A DNA stretch of 64,000 nucleotides from Thermobacillus xylanilyticus. Lineage in GTDB: Bacteria > Bacillota > Bacilli > Paenibacillales > Paenibacillaceae. Under the pieces are notes generated by a model, which was not told the origin of the DNA, did not search any database, and saw only the letters and a list, made by a program, of their open reading frames with translations. The stretch is taken from positions 87,741 to 151,740 of the forward strand of contig NZ_CAJRAY010000083.1 in assembly GCF_907165215.1 (NCBI RefSeq), given 5' to 3'. Within the stretch, counting starts at the first letter, position 1; each line of letters starts with the position of its first letter. Positions 1-8,134 of the stretch are shown here, piece after piece. A program made the translations under genes and the position numbers.

Positions 1-223
1 GCAGCCGGTCGGCCAGTTTGCCGAACAGGAGCGAGCCCAGCGCGTACAGGACGGAATAGATGGTTGCGACCCAGCTTACGGCCGACGACGGGAGCCGGAA
101 CTCGCCGGCGATGGAAGGCAGGGCAACGTTGAACATGGTGGCGTTCATGACCGAGAAGAACAGCACGAAGCTCAGGGCATAGACCAGACGGCCGGACGAC
201 GGGGCGGATGCCGGTCGATTCAT
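1..223 (-). CDS. MFS drug efflux transporter, N-terminal part (runs off window)
   Basis: Only the first 74 residues lie in the window. They read MNRPASAPSSGRLVYALSFV, followed by a hydrophobic helix, NATMFNVALPSIA and WVATIYSVLYALGSLLFGKLADR. This is the first two membrane segments of a major facilitator of the EmrB/QacA (DHA2) type, with a cytoplasmic loop resembling the usual GxLADRxGRK motif. The ATG at 223 follows an AGGAGA ribosome site. The gene starts 13 bp after the stop of the small Cys-rich gene, so the two are probably co-transcribed from the promoter that overlaps a LexA-like box. The substrate cannot be judged from this fragment; proton-coupled drug export is the family default. 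Confidence 0.8.
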   Translation of the reverse strand, partial: MNRPASAPSSGRLVYALSFVLFFSVMNATMFNVALPSIAGEFRLPSSAVSWVATIYSVLYALGSLLFGKLADRL

Positions 224-236
224 CAGGATTCTCCTT

Positions 237-428
237 TCATTTCGGGGGCTTCCGGTTCGCCTTCGGCTCGAACTTCAGGCACGACTGCCCGGAAGATGAA
301 TAGACCACGGCGCTCGGCATCATATGGGTTTTGAACTCATAGGCTCTGCAGCCGCGGGGGAAATCGGGATCCCAGGTGACGAAATAGTGGCGGCACTGAA
401 AGCAATTGATTTTTCTGTCCACGGACAA
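237..428 (-). CDS. Small Cys-rich conserved protein (often mislabelled uracil-DNA glycosylase)
   Basis: A 63-residue soluble protein with four cysteines: CFQC at residues 9-12, GCRAYEFKT near 26, and a C-terminal SGQSCLKFEPK. The pattern CxxC...GCxAYxFKT...SSGxxCLKFE matches a small Firmicute family that databases often label uracil-DNA glycosylase although it is far too short for that enzyme. The four Cys may bind a metal. I chose the TTG start because AAGGAG lies 9 bp upstream; a GTG two codons later is an alternative. It leads a two-gene unit with the MFS efflux gene and diverges from the YcaQ-like glycosylase. Function unknown. Confidence 0.75.
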   Translation of the reverse strand: MSVDRKINCFQCRHYFVTWDPDFPRGCRAYEFKTHMMPSAVVYSSSGQSCLKFEPKANRKPPK

Positions 429-463
429 GGACGACCGCTCCTTTCCGCTCCCTCTCCTTCGCT

Positions 464-492
464 ATTGTAAATCAACCCGATCCGCGAGACAA
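464..492 (-). promoter_or_regulatory. Promoter of the small Cys-rich/MFS unit
   Basis: On the minus strand, TTGTCT (492-487) and TACAAT (469-464) are separated by 17 bp. The -35 overlaps the first LexA-like box (490-503), so a bound repressor would block polymerase. Confidence 0.55.
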
Positions 493-503
493 ACATTTGT
501 TCC
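490..503 (+). promoter_or_regulatory. LexA (SOS) box-like site 1
   Basis: CAAACATTTGTTCC. On the minus strand it reads GGAACAAATGTTTG, which keeps the GAAC-N4-GTT core and matches 12 of 14 positions of the Bacillus LexA/DinR consensus CGAACRNRYGTTYC. It overlaps the -35 of the minus-strand promoter. Confidence 0.6.
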
Positions 504-522
504 GTTTGCGAGCACAATGACA

Positions 523-536
523 AGAACAAATGTTCC
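523..536 (+). promoter_or_regulatory. LexA (SOS) box-like site 2
   Basis: AGAACAAATGTTCC matches 13 of 14 positions of CGAACRNRYGTTYC. It lies 33 bp, about three helical turns, from box 1, and the two form an 11-bp inverted repeat (492-502 with 524-534). It sits just upstream of the likely promoter of the DNA glycosylase gene. Confidence 0.65.
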
Positions 537-544
537 CGAAATCA

Positions 545-574
545 TTGAACAACCTATCCAACAAATGGTATCCT
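545..574 (+). promoter_or_regulatory. Possible promoter of the ycaQ-like gene
   Basis: TTGAAC (545-550), an 18-bp spacer and TATCCT (569-574). The -10 is weak. The position fits a start site between the LexA-like boxes and the gene. Confidence 0.3.
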
Positions 575-615
575 TGTATTATCGTGAGATCTGCAATGGT
601 GAAGGGGAGTGCCGA

Positions 616-1839
616 ATGGAACGGGTGATCACGCGCCGGCAGGCCGGACAATTTCTGCTGGTCCGCCACGGTCTGGCCGGGGAATGGCGCTACGAGGGGA
701 AAGAAGGGGCCATGGCCTGGCTCCGGATGGTCCGATGCCTGCAATTCGACCCGCTCAATGTCGTGGGCTACAACCCGCATCTGGTGCTGCAATCCCGGAT
801 CAGGGGATACCGGCCGGAGATGCTCGACGAGCTGCTGTACCAAGACCGGCTGCTGTTCGACGGCTGGGACAAGAACATGTCCATTCTGCTGACGGAAGAC
901 TGGCCCTGCTTCGCCCGCCGGCGGCAGACGGCGCGAGCCCGGCTGCTTCAAAATCCGAAGATCGCCGAACTGGCGCCGCTCGTGATCAGACGGCTGGAGG
1001 AGCGGGGGCCGTTGTCATCGGCGGATCTGGAGTTTCACGAGAAGATCGACTGGCCGTGGGCGCCGGCCCGTCTGTCCCGCGCGGTGCTGGAAAGCCTGTT
1101 CTTCGCCGGCGAAGTGATCATCCACCACAAAGAAGGGGCGCGTAAAATTTACGACCTGAGCCGCCGCCATCTGCCGGCCGATGTGCTGGACGCCGACGAT
1201 CCGAACCCGACGGAAGACGAACACCACGACTGGCATGTGCTCCGCCGAATCGGCGCCATCGGCATGCTCTGGAACAAGTCCGGGGACGCCTGGCTCGGCA
1301 TCGCCGGGATGAAAAGCGGACAGCGGACGGCATCGTTCGAGCGTCTGCACCAAAGCGGCCGGATCTGCAAGGTAATCGTTGAAGGTCTGGAGAAGCACCC
1401 GCTTTACGTGAAGGCGGAGGACGTGCCCCTCCTGGACGAGGTGATCCGGAGCGGGACCGGCGGGCCGGACAGGGCGAGCATGCTGGCGCCGCTCGACAAT
1501 CTGCTCTGGGATCGCCGGCTCATCCTCGAACTGTTCGGGTTCGATTACCGCTGGGAAGTGTACAAGCCCGCCGCCGAGCGGCGGTACGGCTATTATGTGC
1601 TGCCGGTCGTGTACGGGGACCGGTTCATCGGGAGGATCGAACCGGTGCTGGACCGGAGCCGGCGCAGGCTGATCATCCGCGGCTGGTGGCCGGAGACCGG
1701 CGTTGAGCCTGCGGATGATCTGAGGAATAGCCTGGCGGACTGCATTCGCCGGTTCACGGCCTTCACCGGAGCGGATCTTGCGCAGTTGGACGAGACCGCC
1801 GCGACGGCGGCCGATATGCGGAAATGGCTTCAGATTTGA
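616..1839 (+). CDS. ycaQ: YcaQ-family crosslink-repair DNA glycosylase (winged-helix)
   Basis: This 407-residue protein belongs to the HTH_42 family. E. coli YcaQ and Streptomyces AlkZ in this family are glycosylases that unhook DNA interstrand crosslinks and excise bulky N7-alkylpurines. The N-terminus has the winged-helix start (TRRQAGQFLLVRHGL) and the catalytic signature QFD at residues 43-45 within LQFDPLNVV. That is the QxD form typical of YcaQ rather than the QxQ form of AlkZ. The central WDKNMSILLTEDWPCFARRR and C-terminal LAPLDNLLWDRRLILELFGF segments are also family features. The ATG at 616 follows GGGGAG; an in-frame extension to 406 lacks a ribosome site. The two LexA-like boxes upstream suggest SOS induction. 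Confidence 0.88.
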   Translation: MERVITRRQAGQFLLVRHGLAGEWRYEGKEGAMAWLRMVRCLQFDPLNVVGYNPHLVLQSRIRGYRPEMLDELLYQDRLLFDGWDKNMSILLTEDWPCFARRRQTARARLLQNPKIAELAPLVIRRLEERGPLSSADLEFHEKIDWPWAPARLSRAVLESLFFAGEVIIHHKEGARKIYDLSRRHLPADVLDADDPNPTEDEHHDWHVLRRIGAIGMLWNKSGDAWLGIAGMKSGQRTASFERLHQSGRICKVIVEGLEKHPLYVKAEDVPLLDEVIRSGTGGPDRASMLAPLDNLLWDRRLILELFGFDYRWEVYKPAAERRYGYYVLPVVYGDRFIGRIEPVLDRSRRRLIIRGWWPETGVEPADDLRNSLADCIRRFTAFTGADLAQLDETAATAADMRKWLQI

Positions 1840-1937
1840 GGCTGGGGGTACCATCCAGCGGCTTCTTCATTTTTGTCACAAATTCGCCATGCCACGATGC
1901 CAGGAAGTTTAGATAGAATCCCCTCATCCGGCTGAAC

Positions 1938-1943
1938 TATAAT
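1938..1943 (+). promoter_or_regulatory. Possible -10 element upstream of polyol ABC operon
   Basis: TATAAT at 1938-1943 in the 187-bp gap before the lipoprotein gene. No convincing -35 lies 16-18 bp upstream, so this is tentative. Confidence 0.25.
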
Positions 1944-2026
1944 GAACGCGGAGAGGTTCCCGGCCGGGGTTCCTTCACAAACGCAGGCATCATCAGCCGG
2001 CGGAACGCGCATTCGGGGGGATACAG

Positions 2027-3643
2027 TTGAACAGATCATGGGTGACCAAGCTGATCGTGCTGGCCATTGCAAGCGTTCTCGTGCTGAGCGCTTGTTCGTC
2101 CGGCGGGAACAAGCCGGGATCCGGATCGAATTCCGGCAGCTCTCAAAACGCGACAAATGTAAACGGTAACAATTCCGGAGACTCCGGTCAATCGGGCAAT
2201 GCGGGCAATGCGGGCGGCCAGCCGTCCGGCGCGGCCGACAGCTCCGATCCGTTCGGCGGCTGGGTGGAAGGCTTGCCGAAGATCGAAGCTCCGGAAGGAT
2301 TCGATTGGAAACAATTTGAAGGCGTCACGCTCAACGTCATCACCGAGAACACGCCGCCTTCCTCCGGGCTTGCCGCCAATATCGAAGTGTTCGAGCAGGC
2401 GACCGGCATCAAGGTCAACATCGAGCAGGTCAACCTGGACATCGTGGTGGAGAAGGCGGGCCTGGATTTCAACGCCCGCAACAGCAACTACCAAATCATC
2501 TATGCCGATCCGTACCAGATTCTGTCGAAGCAAGCCAAACATTTCGTCGACCTGAACACGCTGAACAACGATCCGACGCTGCCGTCCATTCCGGGAGGAC
2601 TCGAGGACTTCATCCAGTCGCAGCTGCTGGTCGGCGGCTACATGGGCGACAAGGAGCATCTGTACGCTCTGCCCTATGACAACCCGACGATGGTGCTCGC
2701 CTACCGCAAGGACGTCTTCGAGAAGTACAAGGATCTGTTCATGCAGGAGAAGGGCTACGACTGGACGCCTGGGCCTGACATGACGTGGGACCAATACTAC
2801 GAAGTCGCGCTCTGGATCAACGAGAAAGCCAAGGCGGGCGTCATTTCGGAAGTCAAATACGGCACCGGTCACCAGGCGAAACAGCACGACTCGCTCATGA
2901 ACGACTTCAGCAACGTGCTGGCCGCATACGGCGGCGACTACTTCGAGGCGGAGAATCTCGGCGACATCGGCACGGAGAATCCCGGCAAATCGCTGCTCAC
3001 ATCGCCGGAAGCGATTGAAGCGGCCGAATTCTACAACGAGCTGCTCAAGATCGCGGCGCCGGGCAGCACGACCTGGGACTGGAACGGTCTGGCCGAAGCG
3101 TTCGCCGCCGGGGAAATCGCGATGATTCCGGAGTGGCACGAATTCGCAGGCATGTTCGAAAATCCGGAATTGTCGAAAGTGGCGGGCAAGGTCGGCTGGA
3201 CGATCCTGCCGAAAGGCCCGAAAGGCCGCGGCAACATGTACGGCGGCACGAGCATCGGCATCAACAAATATGCGAGCGACAAAGAGATCAAGGCGGCATG
3301 GCTCTTCCTGATCTGGGCGACGGCGCCGCAGACGCAATACATGATTCTCGACGCCGGCTTTACGCCCACGCGCTACTCCGTCTATCAATTGCCGTACATC
3401 CAGAAGGCGATGAACGATCCGGAATCGCAGGAAGCCAAGGAATGGCCGCTCGCCTCCTCGCTGATCGCCGCGCAGGAAGCGTGGAAGGAAGGCAATGTTT
3501 ACATGCGCCCGAAAATTCCGATGTGGCCGCAGATCGACACGATCATTTACACCGAGCTTTCGAAGATGCTGGCCGGCCGTCAATCGCCGGCGGACACGAT
3601 GAAAGAAATCGCAAAACAAAGCGACAGGCTGACCGGCAACTGA
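2027..3643 (+). CDS. Sugar/polyol ABC transporter substrate-binding lipoprotein
   Basis: A 538-residue extracellular solute-binding protein, family 1 type. A hydrophobic leader ends in the lipobox LSAC with Cys at residue 23, followed by a Ser/Gly/Asn-rich linker to about residue 70 that tethers the domain to the membrane lipid. The mature part has typical landmarks: VTLNVITENTPPSS, LYALPYDNPTMVLAYRKDVF, and GEIAMIPEWHEFAG near the C-terminal lobe. The TTG start is preceded by GGGGGG at 2015-2020. It heads an operon with two permeases and polyol dehydrogenases, so a polyol such as sorbitol, mannitol or arabitol is the likely ligand. This is inferred from context. Confidence 0.88.
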   Translation: MNRSWVTKLIVLAIASVLVLSACSSGGNKPGSGSNSGSSQNATNVNGNNSGDSGQSGNAGNAGGQPSGAADSSDPFGGWVEGLPKIEAPEGFDWKQFEGVTLNVITENTPPSSGLAANIEVFEQATGIKVNIEQVNLDIVVEKAGLDFNARNSNYQIIYADPYQILSKQAKHFVDLNTLNNDPTLPSIPGGLEDFIQSQLLVGGYMGDKEHLYALPYDNPTMVLAYRKDVFEKYKDLFMQEKGYDWTPGPDMTWDQYYEVALWINEKAKAGVISEVKYGTGHQAKQHDSLMNDFSNVLAAYGGDYFEAENLGDIGTENPGKSLLTSPEAIEAAEFYNELLKIAAPGSTTWDWNGLAEAFAAGEIAMIPEWHEFAGMFENPELSKVAGKVGWTILPKGPKGRGNMYGGTSIGINKYASDKEIKAAWLFLIWATAPQTQYMILDAGFTPTRYSVYQLPYIQKAMNDPESQEAKEWPLASSLIAAQEAWKEGNVYMRPKIPMWPQIDTIIYTELSKMLAGRQSPADTMKEIAKQSDRLTGN

Positions 3644-3654
3644 CGGACAAGGAC

Positions 3655-3690
3655 AAAGCGGGTTTGCCGATGGTGCGGCATGCCCGCTTT
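3655..3690 (+). promoter_or_regulatory. Intercistronic hairpin between binding protein and permease
   Basis: AAAGCGGG (3655-3662) pairs perfectly with CCCGCTTT (3683-3690), with a weaker inner stem. There is no long U tract. It may protect the 3' end of the binding-protein message or attenuate permease expression, as is common in ABC operons. Confidence 0.5.
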
Positions 3691-3738
3691 CATGCCTTCT
3701 TTCCCGTCGGCCGGAATGAATCGGCAAGGAGGCTTACC

Positions 3739-4632
3739 ATGCAACAGGCTGCAAGCCGGCCGCTCATGCGAAAACCAAAGCGGAATCGCACGGAATTCTG
3801 GATGCTGCTGCCATCGATTGTCGTGCTGGCGGCGATCAGCATTTTCCCGTTCTTCTTCATGGTCTATGCGAGCTTCATGGACTATTCGCTGGATATGGAC
3901 CGCCCCCGCTTCGCCGGATTCGGCAATTGGGCGGACACGCTTACGGACACGGCGTTCTGGCAGTCGTGGGGCCGGACGCTCGTCTATGCCGGCGGCGGCC
4001 TGCTCGCCCAGCTCGTGTTCGGCTGCGCGATCGCGCTGCTGCTGTACCATATCCCGCGGTTCCGCAACCTGTTCTCGACCCTGTTCATGCTGCCGCTCTT
4101 CGTGGCGCCGATCGTCACCGGTCTCTTGTGGCGGTTTCTGCTCGATCCGACCTACGGGCTGTACCATTGGGTGCTGAACACGTTCGGCCTGGACATCCAG
4201 GTGCTGGGCGACCCGTCCTACGCGATGTTCGCCGTAATTATGATGGACGTCTGGGAATGGACGCCGCTCATTACGATCATCGTGCTGGCCGGACTCCAGA
4301 CCGTGCCGGAAGAACCGCTGGAAGCCGCCGATGTGGACGGCGCGAATTCCTGGCAGAAGATCCGCTATATCCTGCTGCCGATGGTCCGGCGGATGATCGT
4401 GGTGGCGCTGCTCGTCCGCTCGATGGACATTCTGCGCTACGTCGATACGATCGTCATCACGACCGAAGGCGGTCCGGCCGATGCGACGAAGACGATCGGC
4501 TATTACCTGATGCAGGTGGCGTTCCGCTTCCAGGACATCGGCGGGGCGGCTTCCGTCGGCCTGACGATGCTGCTGGCCAGCATCCTGATGGGGCGGTTCT
4601 TCATTAAAGTCTTGAGAAGCGAGGAAGCCTGA
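3739..4632 (+). CDS. Sugar/polyol ABC transporter permease 1 (MalF type)
   Basis: This 297-residue integral membrane protein has about six hydrophobic segments, starting after a short charged N-terminus (KPKRNRTEFWMLLPSIVVL). The EAA loop that docks the ATPase reads EEPLEAADVDGANSWQKIRY near residue 195. It belongs to the binding-protein-dependent sugar permeases (SmoF/MalF-like). The start at 3739 follows CAAGGAGG; upstream in-frame extensions lack a ribosome site. The stop is 2 bp from the next permease. No ATPase gene is present in the cluster. Confidence 0.87.
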   Translation: MQQAASRPLMRKPKRNRTEFWMLLPSIVVLAAISIFPFFFMVYASFMDYSLDMDRPRFAGFGNWADTLTDTAFWQSWGRTLVYAGGGLLAQLVFGCAIALLLYHIPRFRNLFSTLFMLPLFVAPIVTGLLWRFLLDPTYGLYHWVLNTFGLDIQVLGDPSYAMFAVIMMDVWEWTPLITIIVLAGLQTVPEEPLEAADVDGANSWQKIRYILLPMVRRMIVVALLVRSMDILRYVDTIVITTEGGPADATKTIGYYLMQVAFRFQDIGGAASVGLTMLLASILMGRFFIKVLRSEEA

Positions 4633-4634
4633 AG

Positions 4635-5462
4635 ATGCAACACAGACAGAAGCTGCTGCACGCCGTGCTTTATGCGCTGATGACGCTCAGTCTCCTGTGG
4701 GCGCTTGTCCCGATTCTTCACATGATCCTGTCTTCGATGAAGACGCAGGTCAACATGTTCGAAATGCCGCCCAGACTTTTCTTCACGCCGACGTTCGACG
4801 TATATCAGGAAATGTTTTTCGGCAGAGGCGATTTCCCGCAGTTTCTGCGGAACAGTCTTGTCGTGTCGGTGGTGACCACCGCCTTGTGCCTGCTGCTCGG
4901 CGTCATGGGAGGGTTTGGCCTCGCGCGCGGCAATTTCAGGTGGGAGAAGGACGTCTCGTTCTGGGTGATCAGCACGCGGATGGCGCCGATTCCGGCCGTC
5001 ATTCTGCCGCTGTACCTGATCTTCTCCAAACTGAATCTGATCGGCACGACGACGGGGCTGGTGCTGGCCTACACGACCTTCAACCTGCCGTTCGCGCTGT
5101 GGATGATGTCCACATTCTTCAAGGATGTGCCGGCCGATCTGGAGGAGGCGGCCATGATCGACGGCTGCGGCAAATTCCGCGCCTTCTGGCGCGTCGTCGT
5201 GCCCGCCGCGGCGCCCGGCATCGTCGCCACCGCGGTGCTCTGTCTCATGTTCTCGTGGAACGATTATCTGTTCGCTTCGATCTTCACCGGCCGCGGCACG
5301 CAGACTGTTCCGATCGCCGCGTCGCTGCTCGTCTCGCAGTCCGGCATCAAATGGGGCCAGGCGATGGCGACCGGCACCGTCATCATCATGCCGATGCTGA
5401 TCTGCGGGCTGCTTGTGCGAAAATATATGGTCCGCGGTCTTTCCATGGGCGCCGTGAAGTGA
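4635..5462 (+). CDS. Sugar/polyol ABC transporter permease 2 (MalG type)
   Basis: A 275-residue MalG/SmoG-like permease with six predicted membrane helices. The EAA loop is DLEEAAMIDGCGKFRAFWRV (about residues 170-190), and the typical C-terminal SWNDYLFASIFTG segment follows. It pairs with the preceding permease to form the channel. The start at 4635 follows a GAGGAAG site inside the end of the upstream gene. The missing ATPase is probably supplied by a shared MsmX-type protein encoded elsewhere, as in other Gram-positive sugar importers; this is inference. Confidence 0.87.
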   Translation: MQHRQKLLHAVLYALMTLSLLWALVPILHMILSSMKTQVNMFEMPPRLFFTPTFDVYQEMFFGRGDFPQFLRNSLVVSVVTTALCLLLGVMGGFGLARGNFRWEKDVSFWVISTRMAPIPAVILPLYLIFSKLNLIGTTTGLVLAYTTFNLPFALWMMSTFFKDVPADLEEAAMIDGCGKFRAFWRVVVPAAAPGIVATAVLCLMFSWNDYLFASIFTGRGTQTVPIAASLLVSQSGIKWGQAMATGTVIIMPMLICGLLVRKYMVRGLSMGAVK

Positions 5463-5506
5463 TTGAATGGAATCAGGGACAATTGACGATGGGAGGAGAC
5501 TGATCC

Positions 5507-6550
5507 ATGCAGGGGAAAATGAAAGCAGCGGTACTGACCAAGCCGGGACACATCGAAATTCAGGAACTGGACATTCCGACGCCCGGTCCGGACGAGGCGC
5601 TCGTCCGGGTGCGGGCCGTCGGACTGTGCGGTTCCGACGTCCACTATTATGAGCACGGCAAAATCGGTCCTTACGTCGTGACGAAGCCGATCATTCTCGG
5701 GCACGAGGCGGCCGGCGAAGTCGTCGCCGTGGGCAGCGAAGTGCGCCATCTGAAGGCGGGGCAGCGGGTGACGATCGAGCCGGGCGTTACCTGCGGCCGG
5801 TGTGAATATTGCAAGTCGGGCCGGTACAACCTGTGCCCGGACGTCCGCTTCCTGGCGACGCCGCCGTATGACGGCGCATTCTGCGAGTATATCGTGATCC
5901 GCGCGGATTTCCTGTATCCGATTCCGGATTCGATGTCTTACGAGAAAGCGGCGCTGATCGAACCCCTCTCCGTCGGGCTGCATGCGGTCAGCCGCGGCGG
6001 ACTGAAGACCGGGGAGACGGTGGTCATCATGGGGATGGGACCCATCGGCATGATGACGCTGCTCGCCGCCAAGGCGGCCGGCGCGGGCCGGGTCATCGGC
6101 GTCGACCTCGAACGTTTCCGGCTGGAGCGGGCGCTGCAGATGGGCGCCGACGGCGTCGTCAATCTGCGCGAAGAAGACGGCATGGAAGCGATTCTCCGTC
6201 TGACCGGCGGACGGAAGGCGGATCTGGCGATCGAGACCGCCGGCAACGGCAAGGCGGCCCAGGCTTCGCTGCAAGCGGTGCGCCGAGGCGGCAGAGTTGT
6301 GCTCGTCGGTCTGCCGCAAGAAGAAGCGACGCCGCTCAATATTCCGTATATCGTCGACAACGAGATCGATATCCGCGGCGTCTTCCGCTACCACAACACG
6401 TATCCGACGGGTGTGGCCGTCATGTCGGCGGAGAACCTGAATCTGGATCCGATCGTAACGGACCGCATGACGCTCGACGAGACGCCGAAGGCGTTCGAGA
6501 AAGCGATCAAGGAGAAACACAGCACGCTGAAAATCGTCATCGAGCCTTGA
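5507..6550 (+). CDS. Zinc-dependent sorbitol/xylitol dehydrogenase (MDR family)
   Basis: This 347-residue medium-chain dehydrogenase oxidises a polyol to a ketose with NAD+. The catalytic zinc ligands are visible: Cys in GLCGSDVHYYEHG, His-Glu in GHEAAGEV and the later EPLSVGLHA glutamate. The structural-zinc cysteines are in CGRCEYCKSGRYNLC. The Rossmann motif is GMGPIGMMT, followed by an acidic strand end (GVDLERF) that indicates NAD. It resembles sorbitol dehydrogenase (GutB). The ATG at 5507 has GGAGGAG 8 bp upstream. It lies 44 bp after the permease, so it is likely co-transcribed and acts on the imported polyol. Confidence 0.88.
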   Translation: MQGKMKAAVLTKPGHIEIQELDIPTPGPDEALVRVRAVGLCGSDVHYYEHGKIGPYVVTKPIILGHEAAGEVVAVGSEVRHLKAGQRVTIEPGVTCGRCEYCKSGRYNLCPDVRFLATPPYDGAFCEYIVIRADFLYPIPDSMSYEKAALIEPLSVGLHAVSRGGLKTGETVVIMGMGPIGMMTLLAAKAAGAGRVIGVDLERFRLERALQMGADGVVNLREEDGMEAILRLTGGRKADLAIETAGNGKAAQASLQAVRRGGRVVLVGLPQEEATPLNIPYIVDNEIDIRGVFRYHNTYPTGVAVMSAENLNLDPIVTDRMTLDETPKAFEKAIKEKHSTLKIVIEP

Positions 6551-6647
6551 GGAGCGGCGGTGGAAGCGGCCTGCGGCGGTCCGGCCGGCAAACAGCGCAT
6601 CGTCTTCCGGCAGGCGGTGATGACGTTCAAGAGAGCGGTGACCCATC

Positions 6648-8081
6648 ATGTACAAGTTCGGCAGACTGCTCAGCGCCATCGTATCCCAGAATATCGTCAT
6701 CATCATCGCGATCGGATTGATCCGGGCGATGTTCGGCGTTTACGGCTGGTTTCCCAACGACAACGTCAATCTCCTGGTCGGTCCGCTCCTGAACTGGCTG
6801 GTGCCCGTGCTGTTCGGCTATACGGGCGGACATCTGCTGGGCGGCAAACGGGGCGGTACCGCGGCGGCCATCGTCGTTTTCGGACTGGCGCTGGCCAGCA
6901 ATGTCTCGATGATTTTCATCGCGATGTTGGTTGGGCCGGTCATCGGCTGGGCGGTGAACCGGATCGAACGCGCGCTGGAGCATCGGCTGCCGTCGGGCTA
7001 TGAACTCCTGACCGCCAACTTCATCTTTGCCGTGCTTGCCGGCGGGCTCGCCGTCACCTGCTTTCTCTATGTCGGCCAGTTCTTCTCCAGCATCATCCTG
7101 AAGCTGAACGGACTGATTCTGCAGGTCGCCTATTCCGGATGGCTGCCGGCCGCCGCCGCCGTCATCGAACCGGCCAAGGTGCTGTTCCTGAACAACATGA
7201 TGAGTTACGGTATTCTCGGCCCGATCGGCATTTCCCAGATCAAGGATTTGAGCAAGTCGATTTTCTTCCTGCTCGAATCGAATCCCGGTCCGGCGATCGG
7301 CATGCTTGTGGCTTACATCATCCGGCTGCGGGGGCAGGTGCGGCGCAACGCGGCTTCTTCGCTTGCCATCCATGCGCTGGGCGGCATTCACGAAGTCTAT
7401 TTTCCGTATGTGCTGATGAAGCCGCAGCTGCTCATCGCGCTCATTCTCGGCAACATGTCCGGCATCTGGGTCTTCCAATATTGGAACGCCGGACTGGTGT
7501 CCATTCCGTCGCCGGCCAGTCTGTTCCTCGTGATCGGCCTGGCACCGCCCGGCGACATTTTCTATGTGATGCTGGGGATTGCCGTCTCCGCGGTTGTATC
7601 GCTGGCGGTGTCGCTCGTCGTCATCGGTTCGGCGGACGATCTGAAGGAGCGGAATGAAAGCAGCAAAGAACATGAACTGATCCGGCGGCTTGAGCATGTC
7701 GGGCAGTGGGGAGAAGTCAGCCCGGTGCTGCGCAATCCGCTGGCGTCCCGGCCCCCGGAGAAGCCGGCGCCGGACATCGGCGAAGAAGGCGGGACGTTCA
7801 CCGTCTGCTTCGCCTGCGACGCCGGACTCGGTTCGAGCGCCATGGGGGCCGCCATTCTGCGCAAGAAATTGCGCGCGCTTCCATTCGGCGAGCGGGTGGC
7901 GATCGTGCATGCTTCGCTTGACCAGATTCCGGACAACGCGGATCTGATCGTGACGCATCACTATCTGCTGGGCCGGGCGAAACAGAGCGCTCCCGGCCGG
8001 GAATACCTGTCGATCGGCAACTACACCGACCCTGCCGCCTACGAGGCGATTTTGCAGAAAATTCGCTCCATTACGAAGTGA
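6648..8081 (+). CDS. mtlA: PTS mannitol-type EIICB transporter
   Basis: A 477-residue membrane protein of the mannitol PTS family. The EIIC domain (about residues 1-340) has MtlA landmarks: FPNDNVNLLVGPLLNWLVPV, LEPAKVLFLNN-like EPAKVLFLNNMM, NPGPAIGMLVAY, and GGIHEVYFPYVLM containing the conserved His-Glu. A charged linker leads to the EIIB domain, whose phosphorylation Cys is in CFACDAGLGSSAMG (about residue 390). No EIIA is fused, and no separate mtlF gene is seen nearby. It takes up and phosphorylates mannitol or a related hexitol using phosphate from EIIA. Its stop is 53 bp before the mtlR-like regulator. Confidence 0.9.
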   Translation: MYKFGRLLSAIVSQNIVIIIAIGLIRAMFGVYGWFPNDNVNLLVGPLLNWLVPVLFGYTGGHLLGGKRGGTAAAIVVFGLALASNVSMIFIAMLVGPVIGWAVNRIERALEHRLPSGYELLTANFIFAVLAGGLAVTCFLYVGQFFSSIILKLNGLILQVAYSGWLPAAAAVIEPAKVLFLNNMMSYGILGPIGISQIKDLSKSIFFLLESNPGPAIGMLVAYIIRLRGQVRRNAASSLAIHALGGIHEVYFPYVLMKPQLLIALILGNMSGIWVFQYWNAGLVSIPSPASLFLVIGLAPPGDIFYVMLGIAVSAVVSLAVSLVVIGSADDLKERNESSKEHELIRRLEHVGQWGEVSPVLRNPLASRPPEKPAPDIGEEGGTFTVCFACDAGLGSSAMGAAILRKKLRALPFGERVAIVHASLDQIPDNADLIVTHHYLLGRAKQSAPGREYLSIGNYTDPAAYEAILQKIRSITK

Positions 8082-8134
8082 CGGATCCGAAACGGTGCGC
8101 GCTGTGCGGAAGAACCGGGTGCGGAGGTGGGGAC

